Shown here: positions 12,532-25,127 of the stretch, piece by piece
Layout: every line of letters starts with the position of its first letter
How positions within the stretch are numbered: the first letter of the stretch is position 1
Assembly (NCBI GenBank): GCA_025506515.1
Contig: CM046447.1
Coordinates: 86,479,825-86,543,824, forward strand
Direction of reading: 5' to 3'
From: Flaveria trinervia
Taxonomy: Eukaryota; Streptophyta; Magnoliopsida; Asterales; Asteraceae
Length of the DNA: 64,000 bases
Notes under the pieces: model-generated
The model's database searches: none
Told to the model about the DNA's origin: nothing
The model's input: the letters and a program-made list of their open reading frames with translations, nothing else
Translations under genes and position numbers: made by a program

Positions 12532-13756
12532 CTCTTAAGGATCTATACTGGTGGCCAAGCATGAAGAAAGACATTGCTATATACGTAAGCAGATGCTTAA
12601 CATGCTCGAAAGTTAAAGCTGAACATCAGAAACCGTCGGGATTATTACAGCAACCTGAGATTCCCTAGTGGAAATGGGAGAACATAGCCATGGATTTTAT
12701 TACCAAACTCCCTAGAACGAGCAGGGGTATGACTCGATATGGGTCGTAGTGGATCGGATGACGAAGTCAGCTCATTTCTTGCCGATTCGAGAAGACTACA
12801 AAATGGATAAGTTGGCGAGATTGTACATAAAGGAGGTCGTGGCAAGACATGGAATACCGGTGTCGATTATCTGACCGTGACAGCCAATTTACTTCATGAT
12901 TTTGGCAGACACTACAGAAAGCGATGGGCACTCGATTAGATATGAGTACCGCCTATCACCCACAAACAGACGGCCAAATTGAACAAACTAAACAAACGTT
13001 GGAAGACATGCTGAGGGCGTGTGTAATCGACTTTGGTGGTAGTTGGGACACTCATCTACCGCTGATTGAGTTCTCTTACAACAACGGCTACCATACGAGC
13101 ATTGGAGTGCTCCATTCAATGCGTTGTATGGAAGAAAATGTAGATCACCCGTTTGTTGGGCCAGATTGGTGAAAGTCAGTTAATAGGCCTATAGATCATC
13201 CAAGAAACAACCGACAAGATTTCCAATCAAAGACCGATAAAAAGCTGCCTGAGATCGCCGACCACCGTCGGAAGCCTCTAGAATTTAACATTGGGGATCG
13301 AGTTTTACTCAAAGTCTCTCCTTGGAAGGGAATCGTTCGATTTGGAAAGAAAGGAAAGTTAGCCCCAAGATATGTAGTACCATTCAAGATTTCAGAAAGA
13401 ATCAGTCCAGTGGCTTACCGATTAAGGTTACCACAAGAACTCAGCGGCATACATGATACGTTCCACGTGTCGAACCTCAAAAAGTGTTTGGCTGATGAAT
13501 CCCTCATGTGCCAATTTCGGAAATCAAGATTGACGAAAAGCTCCATTTTGTCGAGGAGCCATTGAGATCATGGATCGACAGGTCAAGAAATTGAGGTGCA
13601 GCAGAATACCAACTGTCCGCATGAGGTGGAACTCCAAACGAGGGCTAGAGTTTACATGGGAATGGGAAGACCAGATGAAACTTAAATATCGACATCTATT
13701 CGAGGATGACACTTTTGGACCTAACTCCAGCTGAATTTGGGGACGAAATTCTCTCA
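12532..13756 (+). pseudogene. Gypsy pol remnant: integrase core and chromodomain
   Basis: The sequence parallels 43530-44700 of Gypsy element 2. It opens at the integrase zinc region (CLTCSKVKAEHQ near 12600), continues through the first catalytic Asp (MDFITKLP), the second Asp region near 12880 and an intact stretch at 12924-13172 that holds HPQTDGQIEQ, the Glu-bearing part of the D,D,E triad, and then the GPFK/SPVAYRL linker and chromodomain-like tail to about 13700. Frames change repeatedly, for example at the TAG near 12667 and after 13172. The real function was DNA integration with chromodomain targeting; this copy is dead. Confidence 0.8.
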
Positions 13757-13768
13757 ACTGGGGGATAC
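13757..13768 (+). other. Polypurine tract, Gypsy element 1
   Basis: ACTGGGGGATAC immediately precedes the 3' LTR and matches the tract at 44732-44743 of Gypsy element 2. Confidence 0.7.
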
Positions 13769-14144
13769 TGTGACATCCGTCACCTAAAGGTCCGTCATTT
13801 AACATGGCTTCCGTAACTTTTCTTTGATCGTTCATTCCTCATCCCTATAAACTATTCGTGTGGATATTATACTTGTTTTAATCGTCTTTATTCTTGTGAT
13901 CTCATCGTAAACGTATGCTATCCTTAAAACTTTTACAATGATCGTCATCGTCATCACTAAATATACCATTTTTATATAATATTATTGTCCTTAGTAAAAC
14001 CATTTTTAAGTTACCAACATCATTAATTACATTTTTATCATTACTATAACTAGCCTATTAATGTCGTTTTCAACCGAAACAAATTTGGAGAACTCGGGGG
14101 CTAAGTGGGGACCAAATTTGACATTTTGCCAAACTAAGGCTGGG

Positions 14145-14150
14145 TATAAA
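14145..14150 (+). promoter_or_regulatory. TATA box, Gypsy 1 3' LTR
   Basis: TATAAA in CTGGGTATAAAACCCC; aligned with the TATA boxes of the other three Gypsy LTR copies. Confidence 0.65.
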
Positions 14151-14509
14151 ACCCCATTTCCAGCCCTAGCCTCCATTCCACCTTCTTTTTCTTCATCTTC
14201 TTCTCCACTTTTTCTCCTCTTCCTTGCATCGAACTGCCCCGTTTCTTCGCGTTTTCACCGGCAAGACCTCGGCTACAGCTGAGTCTACTCCTTTCTTGCA
14301 GGTAGACGACCTTGGTCGTCCTTTCCTTGCTGCTTTCTACTATCCATTTAGGGTTTCAGGTGCTCGGGGCCAACCCGAACACATGAGGTGTGTGGGTTGT
14401 GTGTGTTGTCTTCCTGCGTGTTCTTCTTGGGTGTGTTTGAAATGTGTTTCTGGAAGTCCATGTGGTGTAAACCTCGTGCACGAAGCAGCTGAAGGCTGCT
14501 CTGCACTTA

Positions 14510-14945
14510 TGCAGTCACAAACCTGCTGTTCTGGCGACTGGGTCTGCCGTGCGACTGTGTCTTTCGTGCAATTGGGTTGTGCGACTGGGTGTGTCGTGCG
14601 ACTGGGTGTATGCGTGAGATTGAGTCTATGCGGATGAATGTGTGCGATTGTGCGTCTATCGCACGACTGAATGCTGAGTCGCACGACTGAATGCTGAATC
14701 GCACAAATGGAGATTCAGTCGTACGAATGAAGCTGATTCATATGAATGAAGGTTGATTCGTGCGTATGGTTGTTGAGTCGTGCGATTGGGGTTGTGTGGT
14801 ACGACTGAAGGCTGAGTCGCATGAATGAAGGTTCAATCGTACGAATGAAGCTGATTCGTACGGATGAGGGCAGATTCGTGCGGATGGAGTGTTGAGTCGT
14901 GCGTTTAGTCCTGTCATGCGATTGGAGATGTTGTGTGTGAGTTTC
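14510..14945. repeat. Palindromic motif array in Gypsy LTR (copy B)
   Basis: Degenerate repeats of GTGCGACTG, TCGTACGAATGA and GATTCGTGCGAATGG fill about 430 bp downstream of the TATA region. The core AGTCGTGCGACT is self-complementary except for its two central bases. Equivalent arrays lie at 37690-38170 and 45490-45965. Confidence 0.85.
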
Positions 14946-16329
14946 TTCTGTGTGTGGTGTGTGTTGTCGTGTGATGTTAAGGTGACGTTGACATGTTATC
15001 ATTGCTAATGACAATATTTCAGTTAACACTATCAAACTTATTAATGCTATTCCAAATCAAATCAACATAACATTTACAATTATCACCAACCGATGGTAAC
15101 CACTAATATTTACTAAGCACTTCTCTAATAACAATGACACTTTTACACAAATATCATCGGCAATGACAGCGATTCTAGTACTTGGATCTACATAAGATCT
15201 AATACGCATGTCTACTTGTGTGTGTTACACGCGACCGAACCGATACAACCTGAACCGACCGAACGTTGCTATTTACTTTATACATATCATTATTGCTTAA
15301 CTATAACTGTCAATAGGTGTTTGACCGTTCATTGCATAATACATTTGGAAACTTTGATCATTCATACTTACCACTTAACAAGTGAGTTCGTGCCCCTTTT
15401 TATGCTTATACAACATTTCAATCATTTACACAACATGGGGGAAAAGTATGCTCACCCATTTCTTTGTGCTGTACAACTTATATACAATTACATACTTGGA
15501 ATCAACGTGTTACTGTTTTGTGAGTACTTATCTGATACATGCTTGAGTTCGCTGTGTGGTACTTTCTTTACAACCATTTATTCCGGGTTGGAACCGACGG
15601 ATAGGTATTGGTAGTACTGCTGGGTTGACACCCCCACCCTTGTTTGTTGTATACTAGGTATACCAACAGTGGCCAGGAACGGGCCCTTGGGTGAATATAT
15701 TCCGACAAGATTCTGTGTGTACGTCGTTAGGTTTGGTTGTAAAGCTCATGTCATGTGATTTTGCTTACTTATAACTGTATTCACGGTATTCCACAACAAT
15801 TACCATACAACACCAATTACTTATTTACTATTAAACCTGTGAGCTCACCAACAATTTTGTTGACCATTTTGAGCATATCTTTTCAGGTGACAATGCTAAT
15901 TGAAGATCTAGGTGTGCTGCCTTAGTGGAGACCTAGGATGCATTTTTGAGACTAAACATATTTGACCAACATTCATTTTGGAACATTGTTCTAATCTGAA
16001 AAACAAAAATCATTCTTTTGATACTGTTCCGGTTGTGGGAATTACAAAAAATGTATCTACATTGATTGTGTGGAATCATTGATCATGTTATGCTTATGGC
16101 TATTGTTGATACATATGTACCTAGATCCTCTGATATGGATGTAATGTCTTGTTTGTCTTACGCTTATGTAATGGTTGGGATATAATGAAATAAGAATGTT
16201 TGTTTGTGATTTATAATTTTAATATTTCATTAATGAGTGATATTGAATTGGTTATATAGGTCTGTGATGGTTTGAAAGTGATACACATAATGTTATACTA
16301 ATGAATACATTCAAACTTATCAAAATGAA

Positions 16330-16545
16330 GTTCTCATGCGAATGGCTCATGCGAATGGACCATACGCATGAACAACTTCAGGCGAATGACTCGGTCGCAC
16401 GACTGAACCAAAAGACTGGATCAGTCGTATGATTGTAACATGAGATTGGCTCAGTCGCACGACTGAACACGCAGTCATGCGAATGGATCAACCGCATGGC
16501 TCAATCGCACGACTGAACATTACTAATGGTTCAGTCGCCAGAATA
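16330..16545. repeat. Palindromic motif array in Copia 5' LTR U3
   Basis: Repeats of CAGTCGCACGACTGAAC and CGCATGAAC/GCGAATGG words end just before the TATA box. The core AGTCGCACGACT is the exact reverse complement of the Gypsy LTR core AGTCGTGCGACT. Confidence 0.85.
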
Positions 16546-16557
16546 AGCAACCCTAAC

Positions 16558-16565
16558 TATAAATA
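16558..16565 (+). promoter_or_regulatory. TATA box, Copia 2 5' LTR
   Basis: TATAAATA; the same box is found at 29934 in the 3' LTR. Confidence 0.7.
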
Positions 16566-16828
16566 TCACCTAATCATGGAAAAACATAGCATTCATTCCT
16601 ATTCGACTCTAGACGTACCCTAGCCATCCAGAAGCCTCCAAGTTCGTACTCCAAGTTCATAGAACGCTGCAGATCGATTTCTAATCGATCTTAACGTTAG
16701 ATTCATAACTTATTGTTTCTACGTGCTTCTCACTGATTGGATCGCCAATCAAATAGATTTTCCGCACTATTTGGTTTGGTTTACACGTTAATCAGTTGGT
16801 GTTTGGACAAATACCAGATCCTAACAAG

Positions 16829-16840
16829 TGGTATCAGAGC
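16829..16840 (+). other. Primer-binding site (tRNA-iMet), Copia element 2
   Basis: TGGTATCAGAGC, an exact match to the usual plant retrotransposon site, two bases after the 5' LTR. Confidence 0.95.
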
Positions 16841-17317
16841 TTTGGCTTTGGATTACGTGTGATTCAATCAATTTTGATACAAAGGTGGTGTTTTTTCACT
16901 AAAAACGCAATCTTTTTGTGTCAAAAGTTGTCTTGGAATCCCCTGCTCATCAATTTTGGGTTTCTACGGCATAAGGCGATTAGGGTTGGTGAAAATTCGG
17001 GTTTTTACGGCCAAAAAACGTTAAACCTAGAAAATTTCGAAAAACAGAGCTTCAGTCGCACGATTGACCCAATCGCACGACTGGACTTCATTCGCATCCC
17101 TAGACGTATGATTGGACTCAGTCGCATCTTCATTCGTACGACTAAGCCTACCGGTCGCATTGTTCATACGCATCAGTTTCACTTGCACGACTGGACCACT
17201 CGCTTAGTTCAGCCACACAATGAACCAGTCACATAGTTTCATTCCCACGGTAGCCCATTCGCATCGCTCCATTCGCACCAGTTAACAGATTGTTTAAGAG
17301 ACTTAAAGTTAGTCGAG
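16841..17317 (+). other. Untranslated leader of Copia 2 with motif array
   Basis: Between primer site and gag ATG, positions 17050-17285 again hold CAGTCGCACGATTG, CAATCGCACGACTGG and CATTCGCATC words, the same family as the LTR array. The 146-codon frame through it (16796-17236) crosses the primer site and array and is not a gene. Confidence 0.7.
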
Positions 17318-19121
17318 ATGGAGGATCAGTTGTCAGCGTTTACAGCCGGGAAGGACTCATCACGGATTCAGAACTTACTGCTACTGGAGAGTGAGGTGGG
17401 GAATCATAATAAACCCCCGAAGCTTATAACATTAGATGAGTTTTCCCACTGGAAACAACGTTTTGAGATCTACCTCAATGGAGTGGATCCAAATATGTGG
17501 GAAGCTATTGAGACGGGATACAGTATGCCTGGGAGCCGATGGGGTGAAACTTACTTAGGAGGAATGACTGATGCACAGAAAGTTATATATAATGCTGAAA
17601 AGAGAGTATATGCATTGCTAACACAGTCTATCCCTAAGGATATTTTTCACCAATTCTCAGGAATAAGCAAGCCAGAGTTACGGGTAGGATGAGCTGGAGA
17701 AAAGATATGACGGGAATGCTTCATTGAAGGCCATTAAGCTAAGGAGTTGAAGAAAGAATTTGACAACTTTTCTTTGATGGGAAATGAGAGTTTAGACGAT
17801 GTCTTGATAGATTCTACCATTTATGAGCAAGCTGCACACACTGGTGTCACGACTACCATGGAAGATAAAGTGTCAAATTTGCAGACGGGTTGCCAGAAAG
17901 TTGGGCTTCTTTTGTTTCAAATCTGAGACAGAATGGATTGCTATCAAGGTTGGACATTAATGATTTCATACTAAAGCTGCGAGAAGAAGCACTAAGGATG
18001 AAGTATCAAGCTCAGAAGTCTTCATACACTCAGAATCCAGCTTTGTACAATGCCACTCCTCAAGTTAAGACGTCTGGAGCACCTCTTCAGACTGCCTTTG
18101 TGTCAAGCTCATATGGTCCTTCACAAGTCTCTCCTTCAGGATCAGAAACGTCAGGTCTTCTAGTACCCAATATATTGGATCTGAAGCAAATGCTACACGA
18201 CTGAAGACTGAGAATCTAGGAAATTGACAGTAGAAGTAGCTCGAGAGCACATGAATCTCTTGGCAGCAGTGGTCCTTCCTATGATGGACTTGGTGCTGGG
18301 AAAATTGGAAACTGCCACTGGCAGATGAGGACTACGAGCAGGTTGATGAGACTGAACTGGAGAGGATGGATATTATGTGGGCCTTAGCAAGTGCTGTCCG
18401 AGAGGGCAAAGAAGTTGTGAAGAAGACCGTAAAAAACTTGGTTGCTACTAAGGACACTACTTTTGGCTTTGACAAGAGCAAGGTGACCTGCTTCAACTGT
18501 GGAGAAAAGGGGCACTTCAAAAGAGAATGTGTGAAGCCAAAGAATACTGGAAACGGGAATCCATTCTCGTCTTTCACTCGTCAAGACAAGCAAGTTAGTA
18601 GTTCTACTTCATCAAGCAAGGATCCAAAAGCCTTGACCGCCCATGATGATGAAGGACAGGACTGGAGCTTTAGGTTTGTCTCTCCGGGAGAATCCAATAT
18701 TGCGAGTGTGGATGACTTAGATGATGATTCCGCGAGTGAAAGAGATATTGCAATTGAGATAGCGATGTTAAACAGTGAAGAGACCGCAATAGAGGTCAGC
18801 TACAAGCCTGAAGAAGGGACGTCTACAACAAAGACAGAATCACCAGAACCAGAGACATCTGATGCTGCGTTGATGACTAATTCATCAGAACCTCCTCAAG
18901 TAAGTACTACTGACCAACTTTTCAAAAATCATGCTTGTTCTGATTGTAATCAATTTAGAGAAAGCATAGATCATAAATTTGCTAGGTTATTAGATCATAA
19001 TGACAGCTTAGTAAAGGATTTGCAACTGTGCACTGAGGCAAATAGAGTTTTAAAACAAAATGAGCATAGTTACAAAGAAAAGATAGACCTTTTAAATAAA
19101 CAGCTTAGGAAACTGAAGTAG
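17318..19121 (+). pseudogene. gag: Copia gag with first zinc knuckle (element 2)
   Basis: Gag would form the capsid and package element RNA. ATG 17318 is the first start after the leader. The N-terminal 124 codons carry a Copia capsid signature (HWKQRFEIYL, MWEAIETGY) and stop at 17690. The middle continues in another frame at 17890-18204 (PESWASFVSNL, DINDFILKLREE). A third piece, 18366-19121 (251 codons), contains the CCHC knuckle CFNCGEKGHFKREC at 18489-18530, an acidic region, and a C-terminal heptad-like helix. Single-base frame changes separate pieces whose residues are otherwise well kept, which suggests recent decay or sequence error. Confidence 0.85.
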
Positions 19122-20135
19122 TAGCATTTAACCAAGCTAATGACATTAGGTACTATCTTAACTCCCTAGAAGACACTAAGAACAAAAAGCAGTTTTAGAA
19201 GTAGAAGTCACTCTTTCAAGCAAAAACTACACAGTTGGACAAGTTCATCTCATATTGTCCAACACTTAGTGAGAGAGCGTAACAATGTCGAGGTTTGGGT
19301 TATAAAGTGGTTCCACCACCACCTGAGACCTTGATGAACACTAAGTGTAAACCAATAAATTACAATCCCATCAAGGATCATGTGGTGTCTACTCCTCTTG
19401 TAAGTGATCCAAATTCCTCATGTTCTTCAATTGAATCTGGAACAAAACAAAAGGAGGCCACTTCAAAGGCAAAGGTAAAATGCCTTGTGTTAATCTGGAA
19501 AAAGAATTTGAAAAGGCTAATATAAAGTCAGGGTTAAACAAAGTCAAATCTAACCTAAAAAGACTGTTAATGTTAACCTTTCACAGTCTCATGTCAAAGT
19601 CCAGTTAACCAAAATGGAAAAGTTGTTAAGAATGTCAAAACAGTTAAGTTTGTTAAACAAGAGCATACATCTAAAGAAGTAGAGTCAAAACCCAAACAAA
19701 ATGATGTCACTAGGATGTCACACACATCTCCACAACAAAATTTTAATCATAAAGTTGATAGCAAGTCATGCTACAACTGTGGAGAGTGTGGAGACATTGC
19801 TTCTTTTTGTCCTTACTTTCAGACACCTAGGAAGAATATTGAACGTTAGAACTCAAAACCTAGGTCTTCTAAGAGGAGTTCTTTAACTCCACCTAGAAGA
19901 ACTAGTGAACCCAAAGTTCAACCCATTAGCCAGTCGTCTGTTTATCACAACAGGCCTTACACAAATCTGGCTTATGGAAAGAAAAGTCATCTTCTGTGTC
20001 TGATAATGATGACAAGAAGGCACTGATGCTACCTTCACCTTCTAAGGGTCAATGGGTTGAATTCATGATATGTGATGCCTCTGGGAACCCAAGCCAGTAA
20101 AGGCTTGGGTTCCTAACCTAAACTAATGCTTTAAA
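19122..20135 (+). pseudogene. Gag C-terminal extension and second zinc knuckle (element 2)
   Basis: Three short frames (19295-19525, 19701-19886 and intervening) continue the Sirevirus-like Gag: the GYKVVPPPPE block near 19300 follows the coiled coil, as in element 1, and a second knuckle CYNCGECGDIASFC at 19769-19810 has Asp where the zinc-binding His should be. Reading frames change at least three times. Confidence 0.6.
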
Positions 20136-20600
20136 TTGTATGTGCAGGGTGTTCGCTACAGTGCTGAAACCAACACGTGGATTGTAGATAGCGGAGCATC
20201 CAGGCACATGACAGGAAACAGGGCTCTTTTATCAAACGTCAAACAAATAAAAGGCGGGTATGTTTCGTTTGCCGTAACAAAGGAGGTTATATCACAGCTC
20301 AAGGAGAGGTTGGAAATCAGAAAGTTAAGTTTGATAAAGTGAACTACGTTCAACAACTTCAAAAAAACTTATTTCTGTTTCCCAAATATGTGACAAAGGA
20401 TTAAAGTCATATTCGACAACAAGAAGTGTTACGTCCTAAGAAAGACTATGTGATTCCGGAGGACCAAGTTCTGATGACATCTTCAAGATATAAAGACCTT
20501 TATGTTTTGGATCTCTCAACGGCTTCTACAACGGATCATGAAGTTCAGTGCTTCCTATCAAAAGCTACTGAGAAGGACTCCATTTCCTGGCATAGGAGAA
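20136..20600 (+). pseudogene. Copia aspartic protease and linker (element 2)
   Basis: The retropepsin-type active site D-S-G-A lies at 20187-20198, followed by SRHMTG, the usual Copia signature. The protease would process the Gag-Pol polyprotein. The frame breaks at about 20340 and resumes at 20426-20626, which leads into the integrase pre-domain (SISWHRRMG at about 20580). Confidence 0.8.
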
Positions 20601-21686
20601 TGGGACTATTAATCAACGGAAGATGAATCACTTGATTCAGAAGGATCTAGTGAGAGGTGTTAACGTCAAAAATTTCCAACTTCCGGATTTCTGTGTAGCA
20701 TGCAAGAAAGGCAAACAGATGAAGAAGTCTCATAAGGAAAAGAAAGTTCATTCTATCGAGCTTCCTCTTGAACTTCTTCACATGGATCTGTTTGGTCCAG
20801 TCAGTACAAAGAGCATTAGTACAAAGAGCATTGCAGGTGACTTGTACTGTTATGTGGTACTGATGACTATTCAAGATTCTCTTGGGTAATGTTTCTGAAT
20901 TCCAAGTCAGAAACATTTGAGTCATTCAAGGAATTAGTAACCACACTGGAATCTCTCTATAAGTTGAAGGTGAGATAGGTATGCTCAGACAACGGGACTG
21001 AATTCAAGAATCAGTGGATGGAGGCTTACTGCAAGGAAAAGGGAATTGTGCACCAGTTCACTTCTCCCTACACGCCTCAGATGAATGGTGTTGCTGAGAG
21101 GAAGAATAGAAGCTTGATAGAGACAACACGAACAATGCTAGCAGACTCGAAACTTCCTATCCAATTCTGGAATGAGGCGGTGGCAAATGCATGTTATACA
21201 TTAAATCGAGTTCTGGTAGTCAAGCGCCATGGAAAGACATGTTACGAGTTACTACAACGACGTAAACCTAATCTGGAGTATCTCGAACCATTTGGCGTGC
21301 ACACTTTTGAAGAAGACTCAAGAAGGAAAATTAGCGAGAAGCTGATGAAGGGATCTCCTAGGATACAACATACCGAACAAGAGAGTTTACACAACTCAAC
21401 GGGTTTAGTAGAAGTGTGGTGTAATGTTGATGTTCAGAGATATACCACACCACCTACTGGAAAAGGACCTGCTTACTTTTTCGACTATGATGGATTCTTC
21501 AAGTCCTTCAACATCCCTATCTCTCCTTCTGATGATGAGTTAGCTACACGAATGATGTATGATATCTTGAATACACCATATCTTGATCCAACATCATCGA
21601 GCTCACAAGGAGAATCATCTCATCACTCAGGGGGAGAACTAGAAGATAGTGACTCCTCAGAAGATGAAGCTGAAGAGGATGACTAG
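20577..21686 (+). pseudogene. Copia integrase (element 2)
   Basis: The zinc-binding pre-domain is visible as WHRRMG, then HL...., then FCVACKKGKQ near 20690-20720. The catalytic core has Asp in HMDLFGPVS (about 20780), the second Asp in CSDNGTEFKNQW (GAC 20988-20990) and Glu in NGVAERKNRSL (GAG 21096-21098), a D,D-35-E arrangement. A 15-bp tandem duplication AGTACAAAGAGCATT occurs at 20805-20834. Stops at about 20887 and a TAG at about 20976 break the core. After 21300 an open acidic tail continues to 21686. Confidence 0.85.
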
Positions 21687-22036
21687 AACAATCAGGAGAG
21701 ACAGGTTCCAATTCCTGCAAGTCCACAAACATCTAACAATGATGCCTCTTCGACTTCAAAACCTCAAACTTTCTACCTCAGATGCAAAACCAAATGTTCA
21801 TAATCTTGGCTTTGAGGTAGTTGTTCCTACCACTCCAGGATCACGTCTAAATGTCTATCATCCCCTAGACAATGTCATTGGGATGTCAGATCAGGAGTGC
21901 AGACCAAAAATCAGCTGTACTCAGCTGATTATGCCTCGTTAATGGAAAAAGGATACATTCATGATGGTGCTTATCGGTGTTTTGTCTCGCAGTTTGAGCC
22001 AAAATACGTCAGTGAAGCACTGAATGATAAGCATGA

Positions 22037-22930
22037 GTGAGTGCCATGCAAGAGGAACTTCTTCAATTCAAGAAGTTAGGTGTATGGACACTGGTAGATA
22101 AACCTAAAGGTGCTAAGGTCATTGGCACCAAATGGGTCTTGAAATGCAAGAAGGATGACCAAGGTGTCATTATCAGGAACAAAGCTCGACTGGTAGTTCA
22201 AGGATTTCGACAAGTCGAGGGGATTGATTATAATGAAGTGTTTGCACCCGTGGCAAGGATGGAAGCCATCCGCATCTTCCTTGCCTATGCATCGTATATG
22301 AAGATCAAAGTCTATCAATTAGATGTGAAGAGTGCATTCCTTCATGGTGAAATTTGAGGGACATTTATGTCAGTCAACCGAGGGATTTGAAGATCCTTAT
22401 CATCGGGACAGAGTTTACAAACTTGACAAGGCCTTATACGGGCTTCATCAAGCTCCAAGGGCTGATATGAGAAACTCTCGACTCATCTTGTGAAACACGG
22501 CTTTGCAGGGGAGTCATTGACTGCACACTGTTTATCAAAGAAAAGGATGAAGACTTACTGCTAGTACAGATCTATGTCGATGACATAATATTCGGTTCAA
22601 AGAACGAAGAGTTATGCAAAGAATTTGAAGCAGTAATGAAGGCGGAGTTTGAGATGGGTGCCATGGGGAAATGAAATTCTTTCTCGGGTTACAGGTGGAT
22701 CAGACACCCAAAGGGATTTTTCTACATCAGACCAAGTAATGGGAGACATTCTCAGTCGGTTTGACATGGAGAATGCTTCTGCAGCTGGGACTCCACTTGC
22801 TACAAACCATGATATAGCACCTGATGAAAATGGAGATCTGGTAGATGCAACAATGTACTGAGGAATGATTGGATCTCTCATGTATCTTACACCTCTAGAC
22901 CTGATATCATGTATGCTACATGTCTATGTT
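22037..22930 (+). pseudogene. Copia reverse transcriptase (element 2)
   Basis: The RVT_2 domain starts with the 106-codon stretch at 22037-22357 (GTKWVLKCK, ARLVVQGF, YNEVFAPVARMEAIR, YQLDVKSAFLHGE). The catalytic Y-V-D-D lies at 22573-22584, followed by IIFGS. Frame changes occur near 22350, 22480, 22660 and 22860. The catalytic Asp in QLDVKSAF and both Asp of YVDD are retained, so decay is by frame loss and not by active-site loss. Confidence 0.9.
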
Positions 22931-23537
22931 CTAGATATCAGGCTAAGCCAAAGGTTAACCATCTGATCGGGGTCAAGAGGATATTTCGTTATCTGAAGGG
23001 CACACCACACTTGGGTTGTGGTATCCTCATGATGATGACTTTGAGCTCACGGCGTATAGTGACTCGGATTACGGGGGCTGCAAGATGAATTACAAGTCTA
23101 CATCAGCAGGGTGTCAATTCTTGGGAGGAGATTAGTGACCAGGCAGTGTAAGAAGCAGACCTCGGTTGCGCTGTCCCTGTGAAGCCGAATACGTTGCAGC
23201 TGCAAGTTGCTGTTCTCAAATCATTTGGATTCAACAACAAATGCAGGACTACGGTTTAAATTTCTCTTCTACTCATATTTTTGTTGATAACTCTGCTGCA
23301 ATTGCAGTAACTAAAAATCCAGTACAACATCCTAAGACCAAACACATCGGTATAAAATATCATTTTATACGGGACTGTTTTGAAAAGAATTTAATCGATG
23401 TGGTAAAAATAAATACGGATTTTCGACGCGTTGACCTCTATACAAAAGCTTTTGACAAACCACGTTTTCTGTATCTGTTAGAGATCAACGGCGTTAAAAA
23501 GAAAAGTGATGTTATTCCTAATGATGATCATGTGTAG
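22931..23537 (+). pseudogene. Copia RNase H (element 2)
   Basis: The ORF at 23166-23537 reads CEAEYVAAASCCSQ, IFVDNSAAIAVTKNP, KTKHIGIKYHFIRD and ends at TAG 23535-23537, the ordinary Copia RNase H C-terminus and end of pol. The N-terminal part with the first Asp (YSDSDYGGCK, near 23050) is in another frame. Confidence 0.85.
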
Positions 23538-25127
23538 TCCGATACAGTTTAGTCTATTTTTCTTTTTTATTTTCTTTATTTATTCTATTTTGTTTTAAAT
23601 TAAATTCATGTTATTTAGCTGTCTATTAAAATCCTAAAATATAAAATCGGTTATGATTTTAGAATTTTAGGGGGAGAATAGGTCAGCCAGTAACATAAAA
23701 AAAAAGGAGAAGGAGAGGCTAGCTGACAGAAGGTAGATCGTATCTGTGATACCGATTCAAATACTTTGAAAAATGATAGTACACAGGAACAAATCAAGAG
23801 GGACTTTAATATTTAATTTAGAAAAGATGCAAAGTTCAAAGTCTAAGTCTGTATAGTCTGAGCAATATAAAAGGAAATATGATAGAAAAACTGGTATCTA
23901 CTAAGGTAACACAATGAAAGTAGACCTAAAGGTTGCTAGACCACAGATGATATGTCGGTAGATTCAACACAATAGATGATTAGACTTGACTGGTGATCTC
24001 AAGATCAAATTAAGTTGTTCAACTGACTGTGGGCTCCCATCTTATCACTGGTTAACACAATCAACAATGTTCGAATAGGGGTAACGAGCATAAACGCACA
24101 AATGTGTGCGGATGACCATAAATAGAGCAAAGCACGGAAAAAAAAGCAAATGCTATCAAGCTAATAACTTATGTTGTTGGTGCATTATGTGCTAAAGAAA
24201 TTAACGATGCTCTAACAAGAAGATAGGTTGTGTGCCTCTCTGCTGTGCGATGGCACTGACCTGAGGATAAGCATAACCTAGATATTCTAGAATTCATTGT
24301 TGTTTGCCGCCTCTCTGCTGTGCGATGGCACTGACCTGAGGATTAGCTTCTCTTTGAAAACTCTAAGAATAGTCTCTTCTTGTCAAAATGCCTGTTGACC
24401 GCTCAAAAGCTCCTGAGAAATGTTGATTATCATATAAGCGTGGGATCCACAAATGTTGGTTGAAATAATAAACCTTAAACTATCACCAATCTGTGTCAAA
24501 AGTCTGTGTATGGATTTAAGAGGACAAATATACTGACAATCATCATGGATACAAATTCTTGAAAGTCCAAATCAATGTGGGAATCTAATAGTACCAGTAT
24601 AATTTCCTAAATTTGCTAACGACTCTGGATGAAAACCGAGAAGTGAGCATCAAATGGTTTTGATAACAAGTCCCAAATGATTTGACTTGCCTGTATGATT
24701 CCAAATTGATTTGGTCCAGGTATGGTCAAACTAAATAGAAGCTGCCTATTCCAGAAACGAATCTAGTAATATTTCTATCTTAGGATTTACCTCTCACAAA
24801 AGTTAAAAACAAGTTTAATTTTTGTACTTTAGTTTATTTTCTATTTATTTAGTCATTTCAGTTTATTTGTTGTCGGACTACATCATGGAATTCAGTAAGG
24901 GATTAATTCACCTAAAAGGGTCATGTCTGAGATGACCACATGTGTTTTCAAAAGATAAATGGGTCACGTCTGAGGTGACAAAGTGTTTAAAATGATCACG
25001 TCTGAGGTGATAAAAGTTTTTCAAGATAAAAGATCATGTCTGAGATGATCAAATGTGTAAAATGTTGATTCTAAAGCTTAAAAAGGTTTAAATGGCAAAT
25101 GGTAAGAAATGCAGAAAATTTCATAAG

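Larger units (their letters stand above)
13769..16103 (+). repeat. Gypsy element 1: 3' LTR, left part
   Basis: It starts TGTGACATCC after the polypurine tract and is colinear with the LTRs at 36965 and 44744. It carries a TATA box (14145-14150), the palindromic motif array (14510-14945), and then about 1.1 kb of conserved LTR. It is interrupted at 16103, after GCTAT, by a Copia LTR and resumes at 30206. Several short ORFs on both strands here (14061-15614) are artefacts of the repeats. Confidence 0.9.
16104..16826 (+). repeat. Copia element 2: 5' LTR
   Basis: It begins TGTTGATACATATG and ends CTAACA two bases before the primer-binding site. U3 includes a palindromic motif array (about 16330-16545), followed directly by a TATA box at 16558. 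Confidence 0.9.

Noticed and set aside
14510..14945. Motif arrays as CRISPR
   Set aside because: Words are degenerate, spacing is irregular without uniform unique spacers, and the genome is eukaryotic.
16796..17236. 146-codon ORF upstream of Copia gag
   Set aside because: It runs across the LTR end, primer-binding site and motif array; no element protein starts there.
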